A DNA stretch of 64,000 bases, from positions 1-64,000 of the forward strand of contig NZ_BEDT01000001.1 of the NCBI RefSeq assembly GCF_002260845.1. The letters are read 5' to 3'. Shown here in pieces: positions 18,668-27,147 of this stretch; the stretch's first letter is position 1, and each line of letters begins with the position of its first letter. Source of the stretch: Pseudolactococcus reticulitermitis (lineage in GTDB: Bacteria; Bacillota; Bacilli; Lactobacillales; Streptococcaceae). A program made the position numbers and the translations under genes. Below the pieces are notes generated by a model. The model was not told the origin of the DNA and did no database searches. It saw nothing but the letters and a program-made list of their open reading frames with translations.

Positions 18668-19531
18668 TTAGTTATTACCTGCCAAAAAATCAGCAGCTGC
18701 GCCAATCAAATTAGCATCGTTTTGAAACTCACAAACGGCGATTTTCGGCATGATGGTTGCAATTTCGACCTTGTCATAAACGACTTGCAGGGCTGCTTGA
18801 AGTTTTGGAATCAGGAAATCTGCCTGAGAAATGCCGCCACCAATCAAAACGATTTCTGGGTCAAGCGCATACTGTAAATTAAAGATAGCACGTGCTAGAC
18901 TGTCAAATAAGGTGTCAACGCGTTCTTGAGCGTCTTTATCCCCCTTCTCCGCCAAGGCAAAGACTTCTTGTCCATTAAAGTCTGTCCCATGCGTTTCATT
19001 GTAATCTTTAGCCATGCGGACAGGGCTAGAGTTCGTTGATAAAGTTTTGTCCTTCATCAACATGAAACCAAATTCACCGCCCATGAGATGGGCACCGTGT
19101 CGGATTTTTTTATCGAGGACGACCGCACCACCGATGCCAGTTCCGATGACAAAGAAAAGTAAATCTTGATAGTCTTTTCCTGCACCGTAGGAAACTTCCG
19201 CAAGCGCTGCACAATTGGCGTCGTTTTCCACTGAAACTGGTAAACCAAACAGGTCTTCAAAGGCTGTTTTGATTGGAAAATGATGGATATAAGGAATGGC
19301 TGATGCGCCATAAATCACACCGTCAGTTTTACTCACAGCACCTGGACAGCTGATGGCAATCCCTGTTAGCTCAACTTGTTTAGAGATTTCATCTTTAATC
19401 GCTGTAAAGGTCTGGTAAAACGCCTCTAAGGTTGCAGGTGTGTCCTTCGTCCCTTTGTGTGCTAATTTTCCCTTGTCAAAACTGGCATACTTGATGGTTG
19501 TGCCACCGACGTCGATTGTTAAAAGTGCCAT
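18668..19531 (-). CDS. ROK-family sugar kinase
   Basis: 287 residues from the ATG at 19529-19531, preferred because GGAG lies 10 bases upstream and the ATPase phosphate loop follows at once (LTIDVGGTTIKY). VENDANCAALAE and IGTGIGGAVVL are the other ROK motifs. The usual zinc motif CxCGxxGC is absent; the corresponding stretch reads HGAHLMGGEFGFMLMKDK. It starts 4 bases after the GH1 gene, suggesting it phosphorylates the glucose (or another sugar) released by that enzyme. Substrate is inferred. Confidence 0.88.
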   Translation of the reverse strand: MALLTIDVGGTTIKYASFDKGKLAHKGTKDTPATLEAFYQTFTAIKDEISKQVELTGIAISCPGAVSKTDGVIYGASAIPYIHHFPIKTAFEDLFGLPVSVENDANCAALAEVSYGAGKDYQDLLFFVIGTGIGGAVVLDKKIRHGAHLMGGEFGFMLMKDKTLSTNSSPVRMAKDYNETHGTDFNGQEVFALAEKGDKDAQERVDTLFDSLARAIFNLQYALDPEIVLIGGGISQADFLIPKLQAALQVVYDKVEIATIMPKIAVCEFQNDANLIGAAADFLAGNN

Positions 19532-19535
19532 TTGT

Positions 19536-20960
19536 TTATTTCTCCATTTCTGATTCATGTAATTCAAGGCTTGAGCTATCTGCTAAGTCTTTAAAGAAGT
19601 AAGCTGATTTTTTAAGTGTTTTAATTTGTCTGCGAATATCGACTGAAATCAAACCGTAGCGATTGCGATAGGAATTGCGCCAGCTGAAACAGTCAATCGG
19701 CGTCCACAAATGATAGCCAAAGCAGTTACTGCCTTCGGCAATGGCTTTGTGGACATAATAAAGGTGTTCTTTGATGAATTGAATCCGATAATCATCCTTG
19801 ATTTGATTGCTTTCAGAATCATAATAACGGTCTTCGCGACTGACGCCCATACCATTTTCAGAGACAAACCAAGGGATATTGCCATAGTTTTCTTGGATAT
19901 TTTTGGCAATGTCATAGAGCGCTCGTGGATAGATTTCCCAACCTTTATCAACATTCATCCGAACACCACGTTTCTCGTATTCTTCGAAATATTTATTAGG
20001 CAACCAATCCACAGCTAGGGAATCAGACGAATATTTCGGCGCACGCGCACGATTGGGGTGATAGAAATTGACACCCAAATAATCAATGGTATTTTCCTTA
20101 ATAATGGCTAATTCTTCTGGCGTCGACTCCCAAAGGACATTGTCTTTCCTCAAAATGTCAACGAGTTCGGCTGGGAATTCTCCCTTGACAGAAGCATCCA
20201 TAAAGAGACGATTTTGCCACAAATCAGCAAAATGTGCTGCTCCTTGATCTGCCTCAGACTCACTGGCTGGATAATTAGGGGTCAAATTCAAAATCACACC
20301 GATTTTACCCTCAGGATTTTTGTTGTGCTTGCGAAAAGCCGCAATTACTTTTGCCGATGCTAGTTGCAAATTATAAGCCACTTGTACCGCTTTTTTCCCA
20401 TCAACCAAATCTGGATAATGGAATTGGTAGAGATAACCACCTTCAACGACGACCATGGGTTCGTTGTGCGTGAACCAATCTGTTACACGATCACTGAAAA
20501 GCTCAAAACATTTTTCAGCAAATTGGACAAACAAATCAACGACATCTTTCGATTCCCAACCACCATATGTGTGAATCAAGTCAACAGGCACATCAAAATG
20601 GTGCAGGTTCATGATTGGTCGAATGCCTTGTTTAATAAATTCATCAATCACATCGTTGTAAAATCTAACCGCATCAGGATTGAGCGTACCCGTTTCCAAA
20701 TCATCAATCAGACGCGTCCATTGAATAGAAGTTCTGACAGAATTTAGACCTGCTGCTTTCATCAAGGCGATATCGTTTTTATAGTCGTTGTAGAAATTTG
20801 ACGCTGTATCAGGGCCAATACCATGCCAATATTTATCAGGGGTCATTTCAAACTCATAGTCAAAAATATTAGCGTGGGGTTTGTTAAAACGCCCTTCAGT
20901 TTGAGGACCAGATGTTGCGGCACCCCACCAAAAGTTTTGGGGGAAATTTAAAGTTGTCAT
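19536..20960 (-). CDS. Glycoside hydrolase family 1, 6-phospho-beta-glucosidase type
   Basis: 474 residues. The acid/base Glu is in THNEPM (Glu167) and the nucleophile in FVSENGMG (about 370). The N-terminal FWWGAATSGPQTEG is typical. PTS context and the motif WTPIDCFSWRNSYRNRYG favour a phosphorylated substrate, giving glucose 6-phosphate and an aglycone or sugar. It has its own candidate extended -10 (TGTTACAAT, 20987-20995) in the 88-bp gap after IIB, so it may be both co-transcribed and independently expressed. Confidence 0.9.
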   Translation of the reverse strand: MTTLNFPQNFWWGAATSGPQTEGRFNKPHANIFDYEFEMTPDKYWHGIGPDTASNFYNDYKNDIALMKAAGLNSVRTSIQWTRLIDDLETGTLNPDAVRFYNDVIDEFIKQGIRPIMNLHHFDVPVDLIHTYGGWESKDVVDLFVQFAEKCFELFSDRVTDWFTHNEPMVVVEGGYLYQFHYPDLVDGKKAVQVAYNLQLASAKVIAAFRKHNKNPEGKIGVILNLTPNYPASESEADQGAAHFADLWQNRLFMDASVKGEFPAELVDILRKDNVLWESTPEELAIIKENTIDYLGVNFYHPNRARAPKYSSDSLAVDWLPNKYFEEYEKRGVRMNVDKGWEIYPRALYDIAKNIQENYGNIPWFVSENGMGVSREDRYYDSESNQIKDDYRIQFIKEHLYYVHKAIAEGSNCFGYHLWTPIDCFSWRNSYRNRYGLISVDIRRQIKTLKKSAYFFKDLADSSSLELHESEMEK

Positions 20961-20986
20961 GTTTAATCTACTTTCTATATAGTTTT

Positions 20987-20995
20987 ATTGTAACA
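20987..20995 (-). promoter_or_regulatory. Extended -10 promoter before the GH1 gene
   Basis: TGTTACAAT on the minus strand lies 26 bases upstream of the start; AGAAAG serves as ribosome site. No cre site is seen nearby. Confidence 0.4.
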
Positions 20996-21048
20996 AAATT
21001 GCATCGATTTCTACAAGTTCTGCTGTCGAAAATGTGAGATTATCAATT

Positions 21049-21459
21049 TTAAATCACGCCGATTTCTTTCAGATATTTAATATTTGCTTCACCATCAACT
21101 CGCCCGAAAATTGTAAACGGGACGACCTCAATAATTTTGTCTGGATAGGCTTTTTTGGCATCCGCTTCAACATATCTGGTCTGTGGTCCGATAAGTATGG
21201 CATCGGCATTAGCACCCTCTGTCTCAATTTCAGCAACAGGATAGGCTGAAACGGTTCCTGAAATCCCTTGTTGATGTAAGGCTTCTTCCGTTTTCAAAGC
21301 CCAAAGTGAGGTTGAAAAACCACCTGCACAGAAAATTTTAATGACAAGTGCTTTGCCTGCTGAATTTATCGGATTTACCGCTACTTTTTCAGTCACTTCT
21401 TCTGCTATAATCGGCGCACTTTCTGGTACCGTTTGCTTTTTCTTTCCAAATAGACCCAT
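21049..21459 (-). CDS. PTS IIB component, lactose/cellobiose family
   Basis: 136 residues. The phosphoryl-accepting cysteine is Cys44 in IKIFCAGGFSTSL, matching the CxxGxSTS loop of this family. A charged extension of about 37 residues (MGLFGKKK, then Glu/Val-rich) precedes the domain, which is unusual for a stand-alone IIB. Its ATG overlaps the acetylesterase stop by one base, so the two are coupled. It would pass phosphate from a IIA encoded elsewhere to the IIC proteins. Confidence 0.85.
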   Translation of the reverse strand: MGLFGKKKQTVPESAPIIAEEVTEKVAVNPINSAGKALVIKIFCAGGFSTSLWALKTEEALHQQGISGTVSAYPVAEIETEGANADAILIGPQTRYVEADAKKAYPDKIIEVVPFTIFGRVDGEANIKYLKEIGVI

Positions 21460-22949
21460 TATTCCACTTCCTTACTTAAGATAAACTCAAAGGGTGACAC
21501 TGGATAGCCAACTTCGTTAAAAAGGCTCAATTCTGGCGCATTTTGCCAACCATATCGGACGACTTTCGCGTCTGGTTTCAAGTTGATGATGAGCTGGTTT
21601 CCCTTAACTTTGGCAGATGTTTCTCTATCATCTATGCTGATAACAACTGGATAGTTTTTTAGTACTACCGTCTCTGCATTTTTGATAGTCAAAATCAGAT
21701 GTTCTGCACCATGTTCAGAAATAAAGGCGTAAGGTGAGTTATCGTAATATTTGTTGTTGATAATCTCACCAATTCGCTTACCGACTTCTGACTTGTCGGT
21801 CGGATGAACGTCATCCTTGTCGCCTGTGTCAGCAGTCACGATGAGATGACTATGAGCATCTGCAAGTGCTATTTCGAGCTGAGCTTGCCGAATACCTGCC
21901 CAACTTTTAAGTGGCGTCTCATCAAAAATAGGAAGCTGCACGATATAGAATGGTAAATCTGGACTTTTCAAATCGCGTCGCCAGGTTTTCAGTAAAATCG
22001 GGAGTGTTTCCGCATACATATCTGGATAACGGCTATCTTCCTCGCCTTGATACCAAAGCACCGCCTTAAATGTATAGGGGGTAATTCCCTCAAACATGGT
22101 ATGGTAAACGCCACTTGGTCGCGTGAAAATCTGCGGTGTTGACGGCGGTGGCCATGGACTACCACCAATCACTTCCTTAATTTCGCCCAAGGTCAATTCT
22201 GGATGTTCGCGCACCCACTTCTCTCGTAAGGCATAGTAGGTTTCCGCAGTCTCACGGTAGTCACTTGCTAGACGATCAAAATCTGCTGCTGTTTTGCCAA
22301 GGAGGGCTGCTTGATAAGGTTCAACCACATATTTTTGTGCCAATGGCGAGGCTTTCAAACTCTCCTCATCAAGCCAAGTTGTGACACTAGTGCCTCCTTT
22401 ATTACAGGCAACTAGACCAACTGGCACATCTGGATGATTTTTTGCCCATTCAATCGCAGCATAATAACCAACTGCCGATAGCTCAGCAAGGCTTTCACGA
22501 TTGACAGGTAACCAGCCTTGCCACTTGGCATCATCAGGTTTTGTCACACCATTTTCATCGAGATAGTCAACCTGTGGGACAATGACATAAGAGATATCAT
22601 ATTGACCAAAGTCCTTAGCGTCATGAACTGTTTCAAAATGCTTTTCTTGCGACATTTTGAATTCAATATTGGACTGTCCGCCTAGTAAGAAAACTTCACC
22701 GAACTTGACATCTGAGATGATGAGTGTGTCCTCTTTTTCAGTGATCACTTCTAATTCGCCACTGATACCATAGGCATGAGCTGGTAATTCAAACAAGAAC
22801 TTACCCGTTTCGTCAGCCTGTGTTTGATATTGTTCATCACCAAAAGATAAACTGACAGAAATATTGCTTTGGGTAGTCCCACTAATCAAGACTGGCTCTT
22901 CTGCCTGTAAAACAACACCTTTGGTGATTAAAGGATTTAATCTTAACAC
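21459..22949 (-). CDS. SGNH acetylesterase, sialate O-acetylesterase-like
   Basis: 496 residues from a GTG at 22947-22949, chosen because AAAGGA lies 8 bases upstream and the family's domain begins there. A longer frame reaches 23123 but runs through a repeated leader element and is rejected. The catalytic Ser is in LLGGQSNIEF (about Ser93), and the Asp/His pair is in DVHPTDK (near 405). Family members remove O-acetyl groups from sugars. No sialic-acid genes are present, so the substrate is more likely an acetylated beta-glucoside taken up by the flanking PTS. No signal peptide, hence cytoplasmic. Confidence 0.85.
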   Translation of the reverse strand: MLRLNPLITKGVVLQAEEPVLISGTTQSNISVSLSFGDEQYQTQADETGKFLFELPAHAYGISGELEVITEKEDTLIISDVKFGEVFLLGGQSNIEFKMSQEKHFETVHDAKDFGQYDISYVIVPQVDYLDENGVTKPDDAKWQGWLPVNRESLAELSAVGYYAAIEWAKNHPDVPVGLVACNKGGTSVTTWLDEESLKASPLAQKYVVEPYQAALLGKTAADFDRLASDYRETAETYYALREKWVREHPELTLGEIKEVIGGSPWPPPSTPQIFTRPSGVYHTMFEGITPYTFKAVLWYQGEEDSRYPDMYAETLPILLKTWRRDLKSPDLPFYIVQLPIFDETPLKSWAGIRQAQLEIALADAHSHLIVTADTGDKDDVHPTDKSEVGKRIGEIINNKYYDNSPYAFISEHGAEHLILTIKNAETVVLKNYPVVISIDDRETSAKVKGNQLIINLKPDAKVVRYGWQNAPELSLFNEVGYPVSPFEFILSKEVE

Positions 22950-22957
22950 AATAATTT

Positions 22958-23129
22958 TCCTTTCTGCGATTTTACTCTGTAAAATCTTGAAACTTGACCT
23001 ACGCTGGCGCTCCGTCCAAGCGGGGGCATTCGCGAGCTTTGTCCGCTCAAAGACTTTCTGCGATTTTACTCTGTAAAATCTTGAAACTTGACCTACATTG
23101 GTGCCTCGTCCAAGCTGGGTCATTCATAA
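22958..23129 (-). repeat. Tandem pair of leader repeats before the acetylesterase gene
   Basis: Two copies of a 70-75 base element lie in the gap after the IIC gene. Shared blocks are GCTTGGAC, AGGTCAAGTTTCAAGATTT and AAATCGCAGAAAG. Both contain the hairpin GATTTTAC-AGA-GTAAAATC. The second copy ends in AGAAAGGA, the ribosome site of the esterase gene. A third copy lies at about 61906-61976 in the opposite orientation. Confidence 0.8.
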
Positions 23130-23133
23130 TTCC

Positions 23134-24477
23134 TTATACTGTTTCGCTCATTTGTTGTGCTTCTTCCAATGCAACTTGTTTTTCATAACTCTTCATAAAT
23201 GGCATAAAGATGATGAAATTAATGGCTAATAAAATCAACCATAAGGCACCTGCTTTCCAATCCATTGTCGATAGAATGGCATAAAGTGGTGCTGGCAAGG
23301 TCCAAGGAATAGAGACTGTCGTTTTAGCAATCAAACCAATATCTGTCAAGATATAGGCTGCTGCAACATTGATGAATACACAGATCAAACTAGGCAGCAA
23401 AGTCATAACATTCAAAACAGTTGGCACACCAAAGACCAGAGGTTCATTGATATTGAACATGGTTGAGGGAATTGCCATGCGCCCTAGTGACCGTAAACGT
23501 TTATGTTGATTGACAAAATTCAGATGTAGGATAATCGCCACATAGCAAATCGCAATCCCGAAGATAAAGGTGAAGTTCCCTGCGACGACATTGGGAACAT
23601 CAGTGCCATTTTGATAGGCCTCTAGATTGGCAATCAGATTTCCTGTGAAAATCGGTGTCGTCACAAAACTCACCATGTTATCGCCATGAATACCGAAGAA
23701 CCAGAAAATCACTGTCAATTCACAAATCAGCAGCATTGACGGCAATGAAGACGTTGCTGAAATCAGCGGTTGAAAGATGAAGAAAACGAGTTCAGTCAAG
23801 CCGTGATCAATCGTGTTTTTGAATAAGACATCAATCCCGACAAATATCACAGTATTGACCACCAAAGGAATCAAAATTTCAAAGGGTGCTGCAACCATTG
23901 GCGGGATGCCTTCCGGCATCTTAATTTTGACATTTTTCTTAATCAAGAAACGGTTGACTTCAACAACTAAGATGCCGATAATAACCGCTGAAAACATAGA
24001 CGCAGAGCCTAGTTTTGATAATTCAAGAAATTTTGATTCATTGATTACTTCTGGTACTGCTGCGACCAAAAGAAAGACAAAGAGGGCTGTTAAAGCATTG
24101 GGAAGGGCGGGCATTTGATGTTTTTGCGCCAAACGATAGGAAACACCGGACACGACATAAACAGAGATGAGTCCGATACTCAAATCAAACGGTAGCGATA
24201 ACAAGGCATTATTGGCATCGGCAAAATGTTTCCAAGCAATCATAAACTGAAAGAAAATATTAGTCGGGTGCATGGTTGCTAAATCAACAGGTGGATTAGC
24301 AATCATTAAGGCAATCCCGCCGACAATCGTGAACGGAATTAAAATTGTCAAGCCATCACGCAACGCTGAGAGATGGGTTTGATTGGAAATTTTGTTGGCA
24401 ACTGGTACGACTTTTTCTTCCATTAAGTTTTGAAATTTATCAAAAATGCCGTGATGTGTCTTTTCTGACATCTGCAA
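23134..24477 (-). CDS. PTS IIC permease, lactose/cellobiose family
   Basis: 447 residues with about ten membrane segments. Typical IIC features include PPMVAAPFEILIPLVVN mid-protein and the substrate-loop region MFNINEPLVFGVPTVLN (about 345-361). It moves a sugar across the membrane with phosphorylation by IIB. A second, related IIC follows upstream, and only one IIB is present. The two could have different specificity. Start is ATG or an ATG two codons later; both fit. Confidence 0.88.
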   Translation of the reverse strand: MQMSEKTHHGIFDKFQNLMEEKVVPVANKISNQTHLSALRDGLTILIPFTIVGGIALMIANPPVDLATMHPTNIFFQFMIAWKHFADANNALLSLPFDLSIGLISVYVVSGVSYRLAQKHQMPALPNALTALFVFLLVAAVPEVINESKFLELSKLGSASMFSAVIIGILVVEVNRFLIKKNVKIKMPEGIPPMVAAPFEILIPLVVNTVIFVGIDVLFKNTIDHGLTELVFFIFQPLISATSSLPSMLLICELTVIFWFFGIHGDNMVSFVTTPIFTGNLIANLEAYQNGTDVPNVVAGNFTFIFGIAICYVAIILHLNFVNQHKRLRSLGRMAIPSTMFNINEPLVFGVPTVLNVMTLLPSLICVFINVAAAYILTDIGLIAKTTVSIPWTLPAPLYAILSTMDWKAGALWLILLAINFIIFMPFMKSYEKQVALEEAQQMSETV

Positions 24478-24535
24478 CTCCTCTGTATTCTATTTAATAT
24501 TTTTATCAATCTAGATGTTGAATCTTGAACTTAAA

Positions 24536-25894
24536 CTACGCCTTAAGTTCAAGCTTTTGTTTCTCTAATTTATCCGCCATTCGAACAAATGGAATATAGA
24601 GGAGCGTTGCAACCGTGAGACAAATGGCTTGGACAATCGCGCCTTTGAAAGAACCTGTATATAAAATTCCTGAAATAATCGGCGGCATGGTCCATGGTGC
24701 ATTCATCGAAATCACATCAATAAAGCCAATTTTAGTAAAGAAGACGCCGATAAAGAAACAAAGTGGCTGTGAAATGACCATGGGAATCAAGTAAACTGGA
24801 TTTAAAACGAGTGGCAAACCAAAGACAATCGGCTCAGAAATATTGAAGATTGCAGGCATGAGCGCAATTTTAGAAACCTGCTTTGAAGTATCACTTCGAC
24901 TAACCAGAATAAGTGCAAGAACGGGGGCTAAAGCAATTGTTCCAGCAGAAACCGTTGAAAAATTCATAAACATGGTTGAGTAGAGATGATGCGCTTCACC
25001 TGCCATATTTTGCACATCATTAATATTCCAAGTCATGCCAAAGATGGCACCCCAGATAGAGGATGGGTGAATCCCGAACCAGAAGAATAGTAACCATGTA
25101 AATTGTGAAATAAAGGCAAAGGCTGGGGTACCTGAAATCATTTCAGCAGGTTTTTGGAGCAATGATAATAAAAGCTCAGGTAATGTTAAATCAAAGAAGC
25201 CTGTGCTAATTCCTGTTAAAACACCGAAGAACAATAGTGTCACAGTTCCTGGTAACAAGCTCTCAAAACTAGAGGCAACCATTGGTGGCACTGATTCTGG
25301 CAATTTGATTTTAAAATTCGTTCGTAACAGTTTATTGTATAAAAAGACTGCCACACCACCAACCAGAAGGGCTGAAAAGACGCCTTGTGTCCCAAAGAAA
25401 GCTGGATTAACCACATTTGCTAAGTCAACGGTTGTATCACCATTGACATAGCTCCAGTTCCATGGTAAACAGATAAAGAAGGCAGCGACTGCATAAAGAA
25501 TACTCGTCAAATGCTCTGAATTATCTGAAAAGAAATTGCGGGATAGCACAAATGAAAAGACAATGACTAGCATGAGGGCAAAAACACTCAAGGTACCTTG
25601 CGAGATGAAATTGATGATGGTTTGAATATTAGAAAGACTTTTTGCAAAGCCACTAGCAAGCCATGCTTTCTCGCTACCTGCAATCAAAGAGCCTATATGT
25701 AGCCCAGATTTTGAGAAAATGAGCCCATTAGCTGGATCCAAAAATACTGAATTAATCATGATTGCAAAACCGGCAATCATCGTTGTAACAGATACGAGTA
25801 CAAAGGAATCCCGCAGTGTTAATAAGAAACGATTTCCTGATATTTTAGCCACAATATCAGAAAATACAGTCGAAAAACTTTTTTTGTCACGCAT
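24536..25894 (-). CDS. PTS IIC permease, second copy
   Basis: 452 residues from the ATG at 25892-25894, chosen because GGAGG is 7 bases upstream; a TTG at 25921 would swallow that site. The same IIC signatures are present: PPMVASSFESLLPGTV and IFNISEPIVFGLPLVLN. It is similar in layout to the IIC at 23134 but clearly diverged, so duplication is old or the pair was assembled. First gene of the operon after a long leader. Confidence 0.88.
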   Translation of the reverse strand: MRDKKSFSTVFSDIVAKISGNRFLLTLRDSFVLVSVTTMIAGFAIMINSVFLDPANGLIFSKSGLHIGSLIAGSEKAWLASGFAKSLSNIQTIINFISQGTLSVFALMLVIVFSFVLSRNFFSDNSEHLTSILYAVAAFFICLPWNWSYVNGDTTVDLANVVNPAFFGTQGVFSALLVGGVAVFLYNKLLRTNFKIKLPESVPPMVASSFESLLPGTVTLLFFGVLTGISTGFFDLTLPELLLSLLQKPAEMISGTPAFAFISQFTWLLFFWFGIHPSSIWGAIFGMTWNINDVQNMAGEAHHLYSTMFMNFSTVSAGTIALAPVLALILVSRSDTSKQVSKIALMPAIFNISEPIVFGLPLVLNPVYLIPMVISQPLCFFIGVFFTKIGFIDVISMNAPWTMPPIISGILYTGSFKGAIVQAICLTVATLLYIPFVRMADKLEKQKLELKA

Positions 25895-25959
25895 GATGTA
25901 ACCTCCGTTAATTTTTAGCAAGATGAAATAATTTTAAAAGTTAAGTTTTTCTAACGATT

Positions 25960-25973
25960 TGACAGCGCTTTCA
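25960..25973. promoter_or_regulatory. cre site (CcpA) in the PTS leader
   Basis: TGACAGCGCTTTCA differs by one base from the palindromic catabolite-responsive consensus. It lies 66 bp before the start codon and about 180 bp after the predicted +1, which would suit a roadblock type of repression. The flanks add a GATTTGA/TCAAATC inverted repeat. Confidence 0.75.
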
Positions 25974-26157
25974 AATCATTAGAGATACTCCCTTTAAAAT
26001 TGTTGTTCTAGTTCAAAGCAAGATTTGGATGTCATTCAATCTTCTTGATAATTATTGACATCAGACCTTAAAATTAAATTCTCCTTTTGGCATTTGAAAA
26101 TCATGTGAAATTAAGATAAAATATTTTCGAAAATTGTGTTGACATGTCCTTAAGTTC

Positions 26158-26186
26158 ATTTTATCAAAAAAAATTTCAATGTTCAA
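26158..26186 (-). promoter_or_regulatory. Promoter of the PTS operon
   Basis: TTGAAC (26181-26186) and TAAAAT (26158-26163) are 17 bases apart on the minus strand, with a TGA extension before the -10. The leader to the first IIC gene would be about 255 nt. That leader contains ribosome-site-like stretches followed by very short frames, whose meaning is unclear. Confidence 0.6.
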
Positions 26187-26190
26187 CACT

Positions 26191-26222
26191 TTTTAGAAAT
26201 AAATTTTATTAAATTTCTAAAA
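26191..26222. promoter_or_regulatory. Inverted repeat next to the PTS promoter, candidate RpiR operator
   Basis: Perfect 10-bp arms TTTTAGAAAT and ATTTCTAAAA with a 12-base AT spacer lie just upstream of the -35 box, between the regulator's terminator and the PTS promoter. Binding by the adjacent RpiR protein is inferred from position. Confidence 0.5.
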
Positions 26223-26240
26223 CCAGAAAAAATTTCAAAG

Positions 26241-26270
26241 AAAAAAAGCAGAGAACTGTTTCTCCACTCT
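26241..26270 (-). terminator. Terminator of the rpiR-type gene
   Basis: Minus-strand stem GTGGAGAA / TTCTCTGC with an ACAG loop is followed by a run of T residues, directly after the regulator stop. Confidence 0.7.
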
Positions 26271-26279
26271 TATGTTTTG

Positions 26280-27074
26280 CTACTTAGCACGCCTTTGATC
26301 CAGCTCATTTTTAACATAATAAGCGATACTTTCGGACAGGACAAAAAATAAAATACGATTATCCACTTGATAAAGTGAACCATTTTCCGAAATCTGCGCT
26401 TGGCCATTGGGTAAAATCAGTTCGATAGTGGCAAGTTCAGCTGCTTGACTTTCAGGATTTAGCGTGATTACAACGGTTTTAGCCCCAACTCGATTGGCGT
26501 TTTCAATGATTTCACGATAATAGTCATCAATCCCACTCACCGTGTAAATAATCAGCAGATAAGAGGCATCTAACACCTCTTTTAAATAATAAATTTGCGT
26601 TTGCGATGTGACTGCTTCAATAAAAAGGCCTTGGGTATAAAGTGAATAGACCAACTGTTCAGCGGGCAAACCTGAGTTCCCAATACCGATAGCCTTGACC
26701 TGTGGAGTATCTAAAATCAAGTTCGCCACCTGCCGCAAATCAGAATCATAAGCTCGCTTGCGACTGCGCTCAAGCGACGCCATATAAGTTTCTAAAACCT
26801 TGGTAAACAGCGTATCACTTTCTGAAACTTCCTTAGTTGCATCTGCCGTTTCTTCTTGTGCTTCCAAAGCTAAGATAAATTCCTTGAAACCCCGATAGCC
26901 TAGCTTTTTCACATAACGAATCATGGCTGCTGGGGACACATTTATCTTGTCCGTCACTTGCTGAATGGTGTGGGTTAAAAATAATTCAGGTTGCTTGATG
27001 ACTGCTGTTGTGATGATTTTATCCGTTGGTGTCAAACCACTATAATTTAAACTCAAACGTTCTTTATAATTCAT
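26280..27074 (-). CDS. MurR/RpiR-family transcriptional regulator
   Basis: 264 residues. The N-terminal helix-turn-helix domain (about 1-77) includes HTIQQVTDKINVSPAAMIRY. The C-terminal SIS sugar-phosphate domain (about 105-250) includes KAIGIGNSGLPAEQ and LLIIYTVSGIDDYYREI. Members sense phosphosugars. It lies upstream of the PTS genes on the same strand, so control of that operon is likely; whether it activates or represses is unknown. Confidence 0.88.
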   Translation of the reverse strand: MNYKERLSLNYSGLTPTDKIITTAVIKQPELFLTHTIQQVTDKINVSPAAMIRYVKKLGYRGFKEFILALEAQEETADATKEVSESDTLFTKVLETYMASLERSRKRAYDSDLRQVANLILDTPQVKAIGIGNSGLPAEQLVYSLYTQGLFIEAVTSQTQIYYLKEVLDASYLLIIYTVSGIDDYYREIIENANRVGAKTVVITLNPESQAAELATIELILPNGQAQISENGSLYQVDNRILFFVLSESIAYYVKNELDQRRAK

Positions 27075-27147
27075 GATATATCTTTCTCTTTATATTTATC
27101 TAAATCCTAACATTTTAAGCTGTAATTTGCAATCTTCACACCACTCA

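Noticed and set aside
21459-22949. Sialic-acid catabolism locus
   Set aside because: The esterase belongs to a broad family and no nan genes are present; PTS and GH1 context suggests another substrate.
22985-23020. TPP riboswitch, from CCAGCGTAGG in one leader copy
   Set aside because: The other copies lack it and the rest of the TPP core is missing.
22950-23123. N-terminal extension of the acetylesterase frame by 58 residues
   Set aside because: It runs through the two leader repeats; the GTG at 22949 has a good ribosome site and begins the family domain.
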